Assembly (NCBI RefSeq): GCF_016862915.1
Contig: NZ_BONW01000019.1
Span: 186,001-250,000, forward strand
Source: Plantactinospora endophytica
GTDB taxonomy: Bacteria; Actinomycetota; Actinomycetes; Mycobacteriales; Micromonosporaceae
DNA length: 64,000 bases
Direction: 5' to 3'
Positions 57,456-64,000 of this stretch are shown in pieces. Numbering within the stretch: the first letter of the stretch is position 1; each line of letters starts with the position of its first letter. A program made the position numbers and the translations under genes. The notes beneath the pieces are model-generated. The model ran no database searches. It saw nothing but the letters and a program-made list of their open reading frames with translations, and was not told the DNA's origin.

Positions 57456-57497
57456 CGAAGGCCCAGGTCAGGACATCAGTCCCAGCCAGGGCCTTCG
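57456..57497. terminator. Hairpin between tRNA-Gly and int
   Basis: CGAAGGCCC and GGGCCTTCG, perfectly complementary 9-base arms with a 24-base loop, in the 90-base space between tRNA and int. It could terminate both, or belong to the attL region. Confidence 0.5.
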
Positions 57498-57541
57498 ATG
57501 TTTCAAGATCTGTAATCATGTCGCGTGCCATTGGCGTGCCA

Positions 57542-58810
57542 TTAGCCCCGGCGCACCAGGGCACCGGCCGCGCCGTCGTCCGGGGCGCCGGGCCGCGTGC
57601 CATCCGTCTTGCGCGCCTTCTTCTTGGCCTTTTTGCCGTCGGACCTCTTGTCCGCCTGGCGAGCGTCCCTCTTCGCCTTCTTCCGTTCGGCTTTCTCCTC
57701 GCCGCGTACCGCCGCGTCCAGTGCGGCGGCGATGGCTCGGTCGGCTTCGGCCGTTGCGTGCTGGTAGATCAGCGCGGCTTGTGGCGAGTCGTGGCCCATC
57801 CGGGCCATTAGGTCGCGGGTGCTGGCCCCGGTCTGCGCGGCGAGAGTGTTTCCAGTGTGCCGCAGGTCGTGGAAGTGGAGATTCGGCTGACCGACCTTGG
57901 CAACGGCCGCCTTCCAGTTGGCGAGCTTGTTGAAGTTGCCTCGCCAGATCGGCCGCCCGTTCTCGGTGGTGAACACGAACGCCTCGGGGTTGTCGTCGAC
58001 CTCGGTGGCGAGGTGATCCACGATTGCCGAAATCACGGCCGGAGGCAGGCTGACGGTACGTCGGCCAGCTCGGGACTTCGGCGGGCCGAGGACCAGGCCG
58101 ACGCCCCGCTGTTCGGTGAACGCCTGGCGGACGCGAACCGTCCCCGCCTTGGTGTCGATGTCCTGGCGCTGCACCGCCACCACCTCGCCCCAGCGCAGAC
58201 AGCCGAAGGTGGTCAGCAGGACCAGGGCGCGATAGCGGACGGGTACGGCGTCGGCCAGGGCGAAGACCTGAGCCAGGGTCAGAACCGGCCGTTCCGCCGC
58301 CTTCTCCTGGTCCGCCCCCGTGATCCGACACGGGTTTTTCGGCAGGATCTCGTCTTCCCGTACGGCCGTCATCAGCACGGCCCGCAGCAGCCGGTACGCC
58401 TTCGCCGCCATGCTCTCCGAGACGCCGTTGCCGAGCAGTTCCGCCCGCCATTCTCGGATCAGCGGTGTGTCCAGCCGGCCCAGCTCCACCCCGCCGAGGT
58501 ACGGCGCGATGTGCTTGCCGAGCAGCCAGCCGTAGAGGTGGATGGTGCGCGGCCGGAGGTTTGCGCGTTGCTCGATCCAGCGCGCGGCGTACTCGCCGAG
58601 CTTGATCTTTGACCGCTCGGGATCGGTCCATTCCCGCCGGGCAATCTGCGATTCGACCAGGACCAGGTAGCGCTCTGCCTCTGACTTCCGAGCGAACGTC
58701 TCAGGTGCGGGACGTAGCCGGCCGTCCGGACCCGGGTACCGCGCCTGATAGCGACCGGACGGAAGCTTGCGAACGTTGCCGAAGCGGCGGTGCCCATCCC
58801 TGTTCGGCAT
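57542..58810 (-). CDS. int: Tyrosine-recombinase integrase
   Basis: A 422-residue integrase of the AICE type. N-terminal SAM-like/arm domain and core-binding domain up to about 170; catalytic domain with Arg206 (CLRWGEVVAV), the box HFHDLRHTG (His314, Arg317), His340 (MGHDSP) and nucleophile Tyr349 (LIYQHA). The C-terminal 55 residues are Lys/Arg/Asp-rich and may bind DNA. The ATG overlaps the xis stop (TGATG), so it is coupled. It integrates and, with xis, excises the element at tRNA-Gly. Two direct repeats of ten bases overlap the end of this gene. The longer ORF start is not needed. Confidence 0.95.
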   Translation of the reverse strand: MPNRDGHRRFGNVRKLPSGRYQARYPGPDGRLRPAPETFARKSEAERYLVLVESQIARREWTDPERSKIKLGEYAARWIEQRANLRPRTIHLYGWLLGKHIAPYLGGVELGRLDTPLIREWRAELLGNGVSESMAAKAYRLLRAVLMTAVREDEILPKNPCRITGADQEKAAERPVLTLAQVFALADAVPVRYRALVLLTTFGCLRWGEVVAVQRQDIDTKAGTVRVRQAFTEQRGVGLVLGPPKSRAGRRTVSLPPAVISAIVDHLATEVDDNPEAFVFTTENGRPIWRGNFNKLANWKAAVAKVGQPNLHFHDLRHTGNTLAAQTGASTRDLMARMGHDSPQAALIYQHATAEADRAIAAALDAAVRGEEKAERKKAKRDARQADKRSDGKKAKKKARKTDGTRPGAPDDGAAGALVRRG

Positions 58811-59025
58811 CAGGCGACCCTCCGCATTCCGCTCCACACGTCGGAGGCGGTCAACGGCTCGACCCGTCCGGCGTCAAGGTGCGCGGCCAGGTCGACGGCC
58901 CTGATTCGTACGCTCCGGCCGAGCTTGTGGAACGGAATGCGGCGTTCCGCGACGAGCCGCCGCACGTACCGCTCACTCATCTGGATTCGGGCCGCCGCCT
59001 GCTCGATGGTCAGAACATCATCCAC
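58810..59025 (-). CDS. xis: Excisionase (Xis), MerR/HTH-like
   Basis: A 71-residue DNA-binding protein with an HTH_17/excisionase domain: LTIEQAAARIQMSERYVRRLVAERRIPFHKLGRSVRI and a following AVDLAAHLDAGRV. The protein bends att DNA to promote excision by the integrase. The GTG is chosen because GGGGAGGA lies about ten bases upstream; the frame continues upstream without relevance. It overlaps int (TGATG) and lies five bases after the Rep gene, so int, xis and rep share one transcript. Confidence 0.88.
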   Translation of the reverse strand: MDDVLTIEQAAARIQMSERYVRRLVAERRIPFHKLGRSVRIRAVDLAAHLDAGRVEPLTASDVWSGMRRVA

Positions 59026-59030
59026 TGTGG

Positions 59031-60788
59031 TCAGTCCTCCCCGTTGACTGTGGTGCTGTCTGCGGTTGCCGAAAGGTCGGGCGTCGCTCCCTTGGCTGCC
59101 CGGTCCTTTGCGGCGAGGAGTTCGGTTCGCCATCGGGCGCGTTCGGAGATGGCGCGCATGAGTCGGTGGGACATGGGTCCGACGTCGGGATCGTAGGGTC
59201 GGGCCAGTTCCCAGGCGTGGCGTACTGGTTCGGTGGTGGCGCCCTGGGCGTCGTCGACGCCGGCAAGGTCGGTGGTGACGCCGAGAAGCGCCTTCACCCA
59301 GGCGTGCGCGTCGTGTTTGTGGTCGGCGAGGGTCTTGCCGGACCAGTCGCGGGAGATGAGGATGCGCCGGCCGCCGATACCGAGCGTTTCTCGCTGATGC
59401 ACCTTGCCCTTGCAGCGGCCTGGCTTGAGCTTGGCGTGCGCCTTCTTGGGCTGGACGCCGTAGAGCAGCCAGTTGGCGCAACGGTCGGTGCACGGGGTGA
59501 TCTGGAGTTGCTGCCAGAGCCGGTCGAGGTGGCGTTGCTGCCGCTCGGTGGCGATGGTGTGGCAGTCGCCGGTGGCCTTGGTGATGTACTTCGTGATGTA
59601 GCGAATCGTCCGGGCAGCGTCATCGGTGCCGGGCATGACGCCGCGCGCGTCGACCTGCCTGCCGAACCGGACGACGTGCACAGGTTCGGCGTCCGGGTCC
59701 TGGTCGATGGCGTCGAGCGCTTCGGTCCAGGTGGCCAGCGGTTGCCGGGTGTCGGGATCGACCCAGGCCGCCGCCTGCTCGTCCCAGACCGGCGGCCGGT
59801 CGCGCGTGTAGAGCTGCACGTCGACGACTGGCCACCACACCTGGTGGTAGGTGGCCGCCGCCACGGTGCGCAGCACGTCACGCGGGATGGTGCCCCGGAT
59901 GGCGAAGTGCGCGTGTGGGGCGAGACGCCGTTGCGGCTCGACACAGCCGGCGTACTGGACGTTCCAGCCCTCGCAGCGCCGGAGGTTCTGCCAGAACCGG
60001 TCAAGGAGTCGGGGGAAGTGGACGGCGTCCCAGGCTGCCCGGCGGTAGTCGTACCGGTCGGGGTTGACCGGGGTGCCGTCGGAGAGGACCGGCCCGTACG
60101 AGTCGAGCGTAAGAGTGAGCCACATCGACGGCCGGTAGGCGGTGCCGTCCGGGGCGGTGTAGACCTTGCCGACCGTGCGGCGCTCGACCTTGCGGCGGGG
60201 TAGGTCGGGTGCGTCCTGCCGCCGCCTGGTGGACCGCTTGCGCCGCCGGCCGGTGTCCTCGTCGCCCTGGCCGTCATCGTCCGACTGGTGAGGCGGACCG
60301 ACCCGCCCGCGCAGCCCTTCGGCTGTGATCGCCTCCTCTACCTCGCGGATGGCCTGGTCGAGGTCTTCGACCTGCTCCCACTCGGAGGCGCGGGCCGCTT
60401 CGTCGCGGCCGTATTCGAGGTGCGCCCGCAGCACGATCAGCGCCTTCTGTTCCTCGGTCGCGGGTTCCGGGCCGGGCAGCGGCTCGTCGGTGCGGTGCCA
60501 CCCTTCCCGAATCTGCGCCTGCCGCAGCCGGCGGTTCTTGCGCGCGCAGGTCGGGCACTTGTCCTCCCGGGTTGCGCCACACGGTAGGTCGATGACCTCG
60601 GTCTGCCCGGTGTTCAGGTCGGTGCGGCGCATGGCGAGCGGGCGGATGCAGACGCCGTATTCGGTGGCGACGTCCTTGAGGACGTCGACAGCGCGGGGTA
60701 GGCCCATCCGTGCCGCCCGCGACCCCGGCCGGGGTTGCTCCGGAGTCGGGGCGGACGGGTCGAGGCCGGGCAGGGTCGGTGCCGTCAT
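59031..60788 (-). CDS. repSA: RepSA-type rolling-circle replication initiator
   Basis: A 585-residue replication initiator. HUH-type motif His292-Ala-His294-Phe (LAPHAHFAIRG) and paired Tyr397/Tyr401 (IRYITKYITKA) provide metal binding and nicking. An N-terminal Cys cluster (Cys70, Cys78, Cys81) might bind zinc, and a highly charged linker rich in Arg/Asp/Gln (about 165-195) separates it from the catalytic part. RepSA-like proteins replicate pSAM2 as a plasmid during transfer. The ATG overlaps the DUF2637 stop (ATGA). The gene has the normal AICE position next to xis. Confidence 0.93.
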   Translation of the reverse strand: MTAPTLPGLDPSAPTPEQPRPGSRAARMGLPRAVDVLKDVATEYGVCIRPLAMRRTDLNTGQTEVIDLPCGATREDKCPTCARKNRRLRQAQIREGWHRTDEPLPGPEPATEEQKALIVLRAHLEYGRDEAARASEWEQVEDLDQAIREVEEAITAEGLRGRVGPPHQSDDDGQGDEDTGRRRKRSTRRRQDAPDLPRRKVERRTVGKVYTAPDGTAYRPSMWLTLTLDSYGPVLSDGTPVNPDRYDYRRAAWDAVHFPRLLDRFWQNLRRCEGWNVQYAGCVEPQRRLAPHAHFAIRGTIPRDVLRTVAAATYHQVWWPVVDVQLYTRDRPPVWDEQAAAWVDPDTRQPLATWTEALDAIDQDPDAEPVHVVRFGRQVDARGVMPGTDDAARTIRYITKYITKATGDCHTIATERQQRHLDRLWQQLQITPCTDRCANWLLYGVQPKKAHAKLKPGRCKGKVHQRETLGIGGRRILISRDWSGKTLADHKHDAHAWVKALLGVTTDLAGVDDAQGATTEPVRHAWELARPYDPDVGPMSHRLMRAISERARWRTELLAAKDRAAKGATPDLSATADSTTVNGED

Positions 60789-61357
60789 CGGGCGACCCCG
60801 GTGGACCGAGCGGGGTGGACGACGCCCAGCGGAGGCAGCACTGTCGACGATCCCGGCCGCGATGCCGGTACCGGGGCATAGACGACCGGCGTACGGTCCT
60901 GAACCGGTTCGGGGTCGACGGTGACGGGTGCCGGGTCGGGGTCGTTGGCGGCGGCCGGCGCTTCGTTGTCGGTGGCCGCGATGGTGACGGGTGCGCTGGA
61001 CAGGACGACCTTGACCAGGGCGAGGAAGGCGAGGGAGGGAACGGCAGCCACGATCCAGCCCCAGACCGACGGTTCGGCTTCGGCGACCTGAGCGGCGAGG
61101 GACAGGATGGCGAAGCCGACCAGGAGCACGGCGACGAACCCGACCGGACGACCGGCACGACGCCGGACGCGGATCTCAAGCCCGAGGTAGATGGTCATCA
61201 GCTCGACGGCAACGGCGTTGGCCCAGCCAATCCAGTTCGGCTGGCCGTGCGCGACGGTCAGGTCATGCACATGGGTGAACGCGGCAGCGCCGGCCATCCC
61301 ACCGATGGAGAGCAGGATCAGCAGCCGGGCAGCGGCTTCGAGGCGTACCCGCATCAT
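60785..61357 (-). CDS. DUF2637 membrane protein of AICEs
   Basis: A 190-residue protein with four TM segments (ILLSIGGMAGAAAFTHVHDL, IGWANAVAVELMTIYLGLEI, VGFVAVLLVGFAILSLAAQVA and WGWIVAAVPSLAFLALVKVVL), followed by a Pro/Asp/Ala-rich tail of 60 residues. DUF2637 proteins are encoded by AICEs and actinomycete plasmids near TraB and are thought to take part in spreading (Spd-like) of DNA inside the mycelium; the molecular role is not known. The ATG has a second Met directly after it. It overlaps the neighbours on both sides (ATGA). Confidence 0.85.
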   Translation of the reverse strand: MMRVRLEAAARLLILLSIGGMAGAAAFTHVHDLTVAHGQPNWIGWANAVAVELMTIYLGLEIRVRRRAGRPVGFVAVLLVGFAILSLAAQVAEAEPSVWGWIVAAVPSLAFLALVKVVLSSAPVTIAATDNEAPAAANDPDPAPVTVDPEPVQDRTPVVYAPVPASRPGSSTVLPPLGVVHPARSTGVAR

Positions 61358-61539
61358 CGGCCCGCCCCCGCTCGCTCGGTGCGCAGGTCCCGGACGACGT
61401 GGACACCGTCGATGGTCCAGATGGCGCGGATGGCGTGCTCGACGCAGGTCCAGGCACGGGCGCCGGTCCCGTCCTCGATTTCGATCAGACCGAACCGGTC
61501 GCAGGCCGGCTCACCGGGGTGGAGGGTGCACGAGTTCAT
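61354..61539 (-). CDS. AICE small Cys-rich protein
   Basis: A 61-residue protein reading MNSCTLHPGEPACD, then AWTCVEHAIRAIWT; three Cys and two His might coordinate a metal. The ATG is preceded by GAGGAGGG and overlaps the stop of the gene before it (ATGA), and its own stop overlaps DUF2637. I do not recognise a family, but the tight coupling inside the conserved element operon supports it as a real gene. The role is presumably in replication or transfer. Confidence 0.65.
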   Translation of the reverse strand: MNSCTLHPGEPACDRFGLIEIEDGTGARAWTCVEHAIRAIWTIDGVHVVRDLRTERAGAGR

Positions 61540-61724
61540 CGGTTGCCCTCCTCGTCGGGCCGAATGGTCAGGTCGATGCGGATGCGCCGGTACCGCAGCT
61601 CGGTCCGGTGGTGGAGGAACGCAGCGATACCGCGCAGGGCAGCCGCCGCCTTGTCGGGCGAAGCGACGAGCCGGATCCGTAGCGGCCGGCGGAGCGCAGC
61701 CGCGATGCGATTGAGCAGGGTCAT
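61536..61724 (-). CDS. AICE small basic protein
   Basis: A 62-residue protein beginning MTLLNRIAAALRRPLRI, Arg-rich, with a charged C terminus (TIRPDEEGNR). Its stop overlaps the ATG of the next gene (ATGA), and its start is six bases after the previous stop. No known domain. It may be a nucleic-acid-binding or accessory protein for replication/transfer; no function can be stated. Confidence 0.55.
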   Translation of the reverse strand: MTLLNRIAAALRRPLRIRLVASPDKAAAALRGIAAFLHHRTELRYRRIRIDLTIRPDEEGNR

Positions 61725-61730
61725 GGCTGG

Positions 61731-61991
61731 TCACCTCCGGGCCGGTCGGATGGTGGTGCGGATGTTGTCGGGCGGTTCGCCGAGCGTGGACACGGCTTCG
61801 GAGAGGCAGCGCCACAGCGCCCACGCCTCATCGGGCGTGAGGTACATGCGGCGGCGGCCGGCGCCTACGGCGAGGTAGACGGGGTATGGGTCCGGCCGGT
61901 CCGGGTCGACGCGCACCGATACGGCCGTGCTCTGCCCGGTGTCGCTTGGGGTGCGGAGGCGGTAGAACCGTCGTCCGGTCCGTTCGGTCAT
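61731..61991 (-). CDS. AICE conserved small protein
   Basis: An 86-residue protein: FYRLRTPSDTGQSTAVSVRV, YPVYLAVGAGRRRMYLTPDEAWALWRCLSEAV. The latter part forms a predicted helix after a beta segment. Small proteins with the YLTPDEAxxLxxxL pattern recur in actinomycete conjugative elements near traB. Function unknown; tightly coupled to traB by an ATGA overlap. Confidence 0.65.
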   Translation of the reverse strand: MTERTGRRFYRLRTPSDTGQSTAVSVRVDPDRPDPYPVYLAVGAGRRRMYLTPDEAWALWRCLSEAVSTLGEPPDNIRTTIRPARR

Positions 61992-63622
61992 GCCTGCTCA
62001 CCTCCGTCTTTGTCCGGGTCCTGTCGGAGGAGGTTGAGGAGCGCGTCAGGCAGCAGCGGCCCGGAGGAGCGCTGACGGGGCAGGGATGGCCGGGTGGGTT
62101 CGGGCGCGGTTTCCCGGCCGACCTGGGCCAGGATGTCCGCCGCATCGACCGGGGCCGGGAAGCGCACGGCCATGGCCCGGATCTCGTCGTCGGCGATGTA
62201 GGAGAACCGGACCCGGGCGGGTTCCGGGCTACCGTCGAGGATGACGTACCCGACGCCCTTGGCCCAGCGCGGCATCTGGTCGGCCAGCGCGCCCCGATTC
62301 CGGGCACCGTCACCGAGCACCATGTCGACCTGCGAGGCTTCGGTGAGACCGAGTGCGATGCGGGTGGGGAACAGGTCCCGGAACGGCAGGACTTCCTTGC
62401 GCGGATCCTGCAACGCGGCCACCACCAGGACGCCGACGCCGGCACCCTGGGACAGCAGCAGCCCCAACGACGCGGCGATCCGCTTGCGCAGCTCGACGTC
62501 CTGGAGGTAGGCGGTAAGCGCGGCCATTTCGTCGATGACGACCACGACCAGGGGGTCGGCGACGGTCGGAGTGTGGACCCGGACCGAGCCGGCAAGCCTG
62601 GCCTGCCGTTCCCGCATGACGGTGACCGCCTCGTCCAGGAGGTCGGCCATGGCCTCGAACGACTTGCATGCGAACCGGGCGAACATCGGCCGCCCCATGG
62701 CGAACTCCATCCCGCCCTTCGGGTCGATGACCCAGAGCCGGACCAGCCCGGAGGCGACCCCGTTGCCGAGCGCACGCACGAGGGACCACAGCACGGAGCC
62801 CTTGCCGCGCCGGGTGGCGCCGCCGACCAGGACGTGAGTCGCCAGCAGATGCAGGCACCAGGTACTCAGGTCATCCCGCCTGGCCAGCGGCAACGCGGCG
62901 AAGTCCGGCACCGCCGGGACGTCGAACGGTGGAACGACAGCGCGGAGTGCGTCAGTGCGGACCAGTACCAGGTAGACGACGCTGGGCCGGTCGCGGAACC
63001 GAACGGCATCGACCGCGCGGAGCAGCCACGCCCACCGTCCCGACCGGGTAGGGCGGTCGTCGGGGTACTCGGAGTACACCCGGGCATGCCGACGCCCGAA
63101 CGTGTACGCCAGGTTCGACGTGACTCGCTGGAAGTCCTCCGGCGTCTGACCGCGCACCATCCGGACCGCTAGCACGTCCAACGCCGGATCGGAGCGCACC
63201 GATAGCAGCCGGGGCAGGACCGTCTGATGGTCGTACCGTTCGGCCAGCCCGCACAGGGTCATAGCTTCACGCCACACCCGGCGGTAGACGGTCAACCGGC
63301 GGAACCAGCCGAGCAGCGGACCGGCGAACCAGGTCCACCACGATGCTTCGTGCCGCCACCGCCACACCGCCGACACCCCGCCGACCAGGACCAGCAGGGT
63401 GACGAGACCTTGCCAGCCGTGGTCGAGGTACACGGCGAGGAGGAACGCCGTCGACGCGGTGGTGACCGGGTGGCGTAGGCACCACCACAGCGCGCGCCAG
63501 CCCCAGCGCAGCAGCAGGCCGGGAAGCACCAGCCACAACGGCAGTTTGAGCCGCTTGGGCCGGATCACCATCAGGTCCCCGGCCGAGGCCATCACGACTT
63601 CACCGCGAGGCCGCCCGATCAC
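61988..63622 (-). CDS. traB: FtsK/SpoIIIE-type DNA translocase, TraB/TraSA-like
   Basis: A 544-residue membrane ATPase that mediates conjugal transfer of double-stranded DNA between mycelial cells. Two TM segments (about 27-45 and 57-85), then the FtsK domain with Walker A GGATRRGKGS (about 267-276), Walker B VVVVIDEM (about 359-365) and a final QDPRKEVLPFRDLFPTRIAL motif. A C-terminal winged DNA-binding part is not obvious. The start GTG overlaps the stop of the zinc-ribbon gene (GTGA); a later ATG (MASAGDLM) is an alternative. It is the only transfer protein needed in pSAM2-type elements. Confidence 0.92.
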   Translation of the reverse strand: MIGRPRGEVVMASAGDLMVIRPKRLKLPLWLVLPGLLLRWGWRALWWCLRHPVTTASTAFLLAVYLDHGWQGLVTLLVLVGGVSAVWRWRHEASWWTWFAGPLLGWFRRLTVYRRVWREAMTLCGLAERYDHQTVLPRLLSVRSDPALDVLAVRMVRGQTPEDFQRVTSNLAYTFGRRHARVYSEYPDDRPTRSGRWAWLLRAVDAVRFRDRPSVVYLVLVRTDALRAVVPPFDVPAVPDFAALPLARRDDLSTWCLHLLATHVLVGGATRRGKGSVLWSLVRALGNGVASGLVRLWVIDPKGGMEFAMGRPMFARFACKSFEAMADLLDEAVTVMRERQARLAGSVRVHTPTVADPLVVVVIDEMAALTAYLQDVELRKRIAASLGLLLSQGAGVGVLVVAALQDPRKEVLPFRDLFPTRIALGLTEASQVDMVLGDGARNRGALADQMPRWAKGVGYVILDGSPEPARVRFSYIADDEIRAMAVRFPAPVDAADILAQVGRETAPEPTRPSLPRQRSSGPLLPDALLNLLRQDPDKDGGEQA

Positions 63623-63801
63623 TTGGCCCCCCGCAGGGACACGAACCGGCCCGACGCGTCCCGGACCGCCGGCAGCGGCAGGACGAGCTGATCGGCGCAC
63701 AACGGGCAACAGCCGTCCGCGCTGTCGGTCGGGTCGAACCGGGACTGACACACACCACACCGCGACCGCACCTGGGCCGTACGACGCCTACGCTTGGACA
63801 C
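63619..63801 (-). CDS. Small zinc-ribbon protein of the AICE
   Basis: A 60-residue protein starting VSKRRRRTAQVRS with CGVCQ and CCPLC, giving a likely Cys4 zinc ribbon, and ending SGRFVSLRGAK. The basic N terminus suggests nucleic acid binding. Its stop overlaps the traB start (GTGA), and a GAGAGAGG sequence precedes the GTG by about ten bases. Proteins of this kind are common beside traB in AICEs, with unknown function. It follows a strong hairpin that separates it from the upstream gene. Confidence 0.7.
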   Translation of the reverse strand: MSKRRRRTAQVRSRCGVCQSRFDPTDSADGCCPLCADQLVLPLPAVRDASGRFVSLRGAK

Positions 63802-63846
63802 GTCAAAGACCTCTCTCACCAATGAGCAGGGGGATTTGGCAAAGAG

Positions 63847-63886
63847 GGGCGGGGCTGCCGTCCGCCAAGACCAGACAGCCCCGCCC
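63847..63886. terminator. Hairpin between AICE genes
   Basis: GGGCGGGGCTG and CAGCCCCGCCC, perfect 11-bp arms with an 18-base loop. It lies between the end of the gene at the right edge and the zinc-ribbon gene, so it could be a terminator or an attenuator that sets the level of the traB operon. Confidence 0.6.
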
Positions 63887-63898
63887 ACCCAGCAGCGG

Positions 63899-64000
63899 TC
63901 AGGCCGCCGCCAACGACGGGTCACGGGTGACGCCGACCGGGGCGCGCATCCCGGTGGCCCGTAGCGAGTACGCCATCCGGCCGTTGTTCGTCACGTACGG
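63899..64000 (-). CDS. Partial AICE gene at the right edge
   Basis: The last 33 codons and the stop of a gene entering from the right. The residues read RMAYSLRATGMRAP, then VGVTRDPSLAAA. Frame and codon usage are coding-like and it precedes a hairpin, as expected for a gene end. I cannot identify it; proteins at this position in AICEs are often called mobile element transfer proteins. Confidence 0.55.
   Translation of the reverse strand, partial: PYVTNNGRMAYSLRATGMRAPVGVTRDPSLAAA

Larger units (their letters stand above)
57379..64000. mobile_element. Actinomycete integrative conjugative element (AICE), left part
   Basis: Gene order int-xis-Rep-DUF2637-small ORFs-FtsK/TraB-zinc-ribbon protein, all minus strand with overlaps, adjacent to tRNA-Gly. 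That is the pSAM2/AICE architecture: integrase and excisionase, an HUH rolling-circle initiator, and a single FtsK-type DNA translocase for double-stranded conjugal transfer. The other att end and the regulatory genes (pra, GntR-type and others) are not visible and presumably lie beyond the right edge. Confidence 0.88.

Noticed and set aside
1-64000. CRISPR arrays, rRNA genes, intact IS elements
   Set aside because: I looked for regular repeats with spacers, conserved rRNA stretches and transposase motifs and saw none.

Overview
High-GC actinomycete chromosome, most probably Micromonosporaceae. This is inferred from the codon bias, several DUF397/DUF5753 regulator genes, the PknA/PknB-FhaA/B-RodA-PbpA-CrgA cluster normally found near oriC, sparse TTA codons, ATGA/GTGA-coupled operons and leaderless-looking promoters. 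Genus and species cannot be fixed from the sequence alone.

Layout. 1-1.2 kb: end of a DUF5753 regulator, two near-duplicate DUF397 genes and a lone antitoxin-like XRE protein. 1.3-13 kb: local regulators with their targets (RidA/WYL with a palindromic operator between them, MFS/MarR, MMPL, an XRE-NB-ARC-TPR protein, MarR/YceI). 13-22.3 kb: glutamate-cysteine ligase family enzyme, membrane and PASTA proteins, a predicted sortase substrate, a second DUF5753/DUF397 pair and small conserved proteins. 22.5-28.9 kb: secreted subtilase with a P domain, then a minus-strand sugar cluster (epimerase, GT26 transferase, GH88 hydrolase, SDR) containing a LacI-type operator and two coupled 26-27 codon repeat ORFs. 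28.98-42.7 kb: the conserved envelope and division region: tRNA-Leu, then fhaA-fhaB-pstP-rodA-pbpA-pknA-pknB on the plus strand, facing crgA-side genes pabA/trpG, a small membrane protein, class E sortase and DUF881 on the minus strand, and crgA itself on plus. 42.9-57.2 kb: Fe-S oxidoreductase, two-component system, DedA protein, CNNM pair, amidase, a c-di-AMP (ydaO-type) riboswitch in front of an NlpC/P60 hydrolase, dCTP deaminase, an SOS-boxed PPOX gene and an M43-type metalloprotease. 57.38 kb to the end: tRNA-Gly(CCC) followed by an integrative conjugative element of the AICE type (int, xis, HUH Rep, DUF2637, small ORFs, FtsK/TraB), which runs off the right edge.

How the parts fit. The central 13 kb links phospho-signalling (PknA/B, PstP, FHA proteins) to septal and lateral wall synthesis (RodA, PbpA, CrgA). 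The window also carries wall hydrolases (NlpC/P60, amidase), a sortase with a candidate substrate, and kinase-free PASTA proteins, so peptidoglycan and surface biology is the main theme. The signals I rate highest are the translation-coupled mini-ORF repeat between GH88 and the SDR gene, the perfect SOS box touching a leaderless promoter, the riboswitch, the LAYSG sorting-signal protein, and TTA codons in fhaB and in a DUF5753 regulator. I saw no rRNA genes and no CRISPR array.
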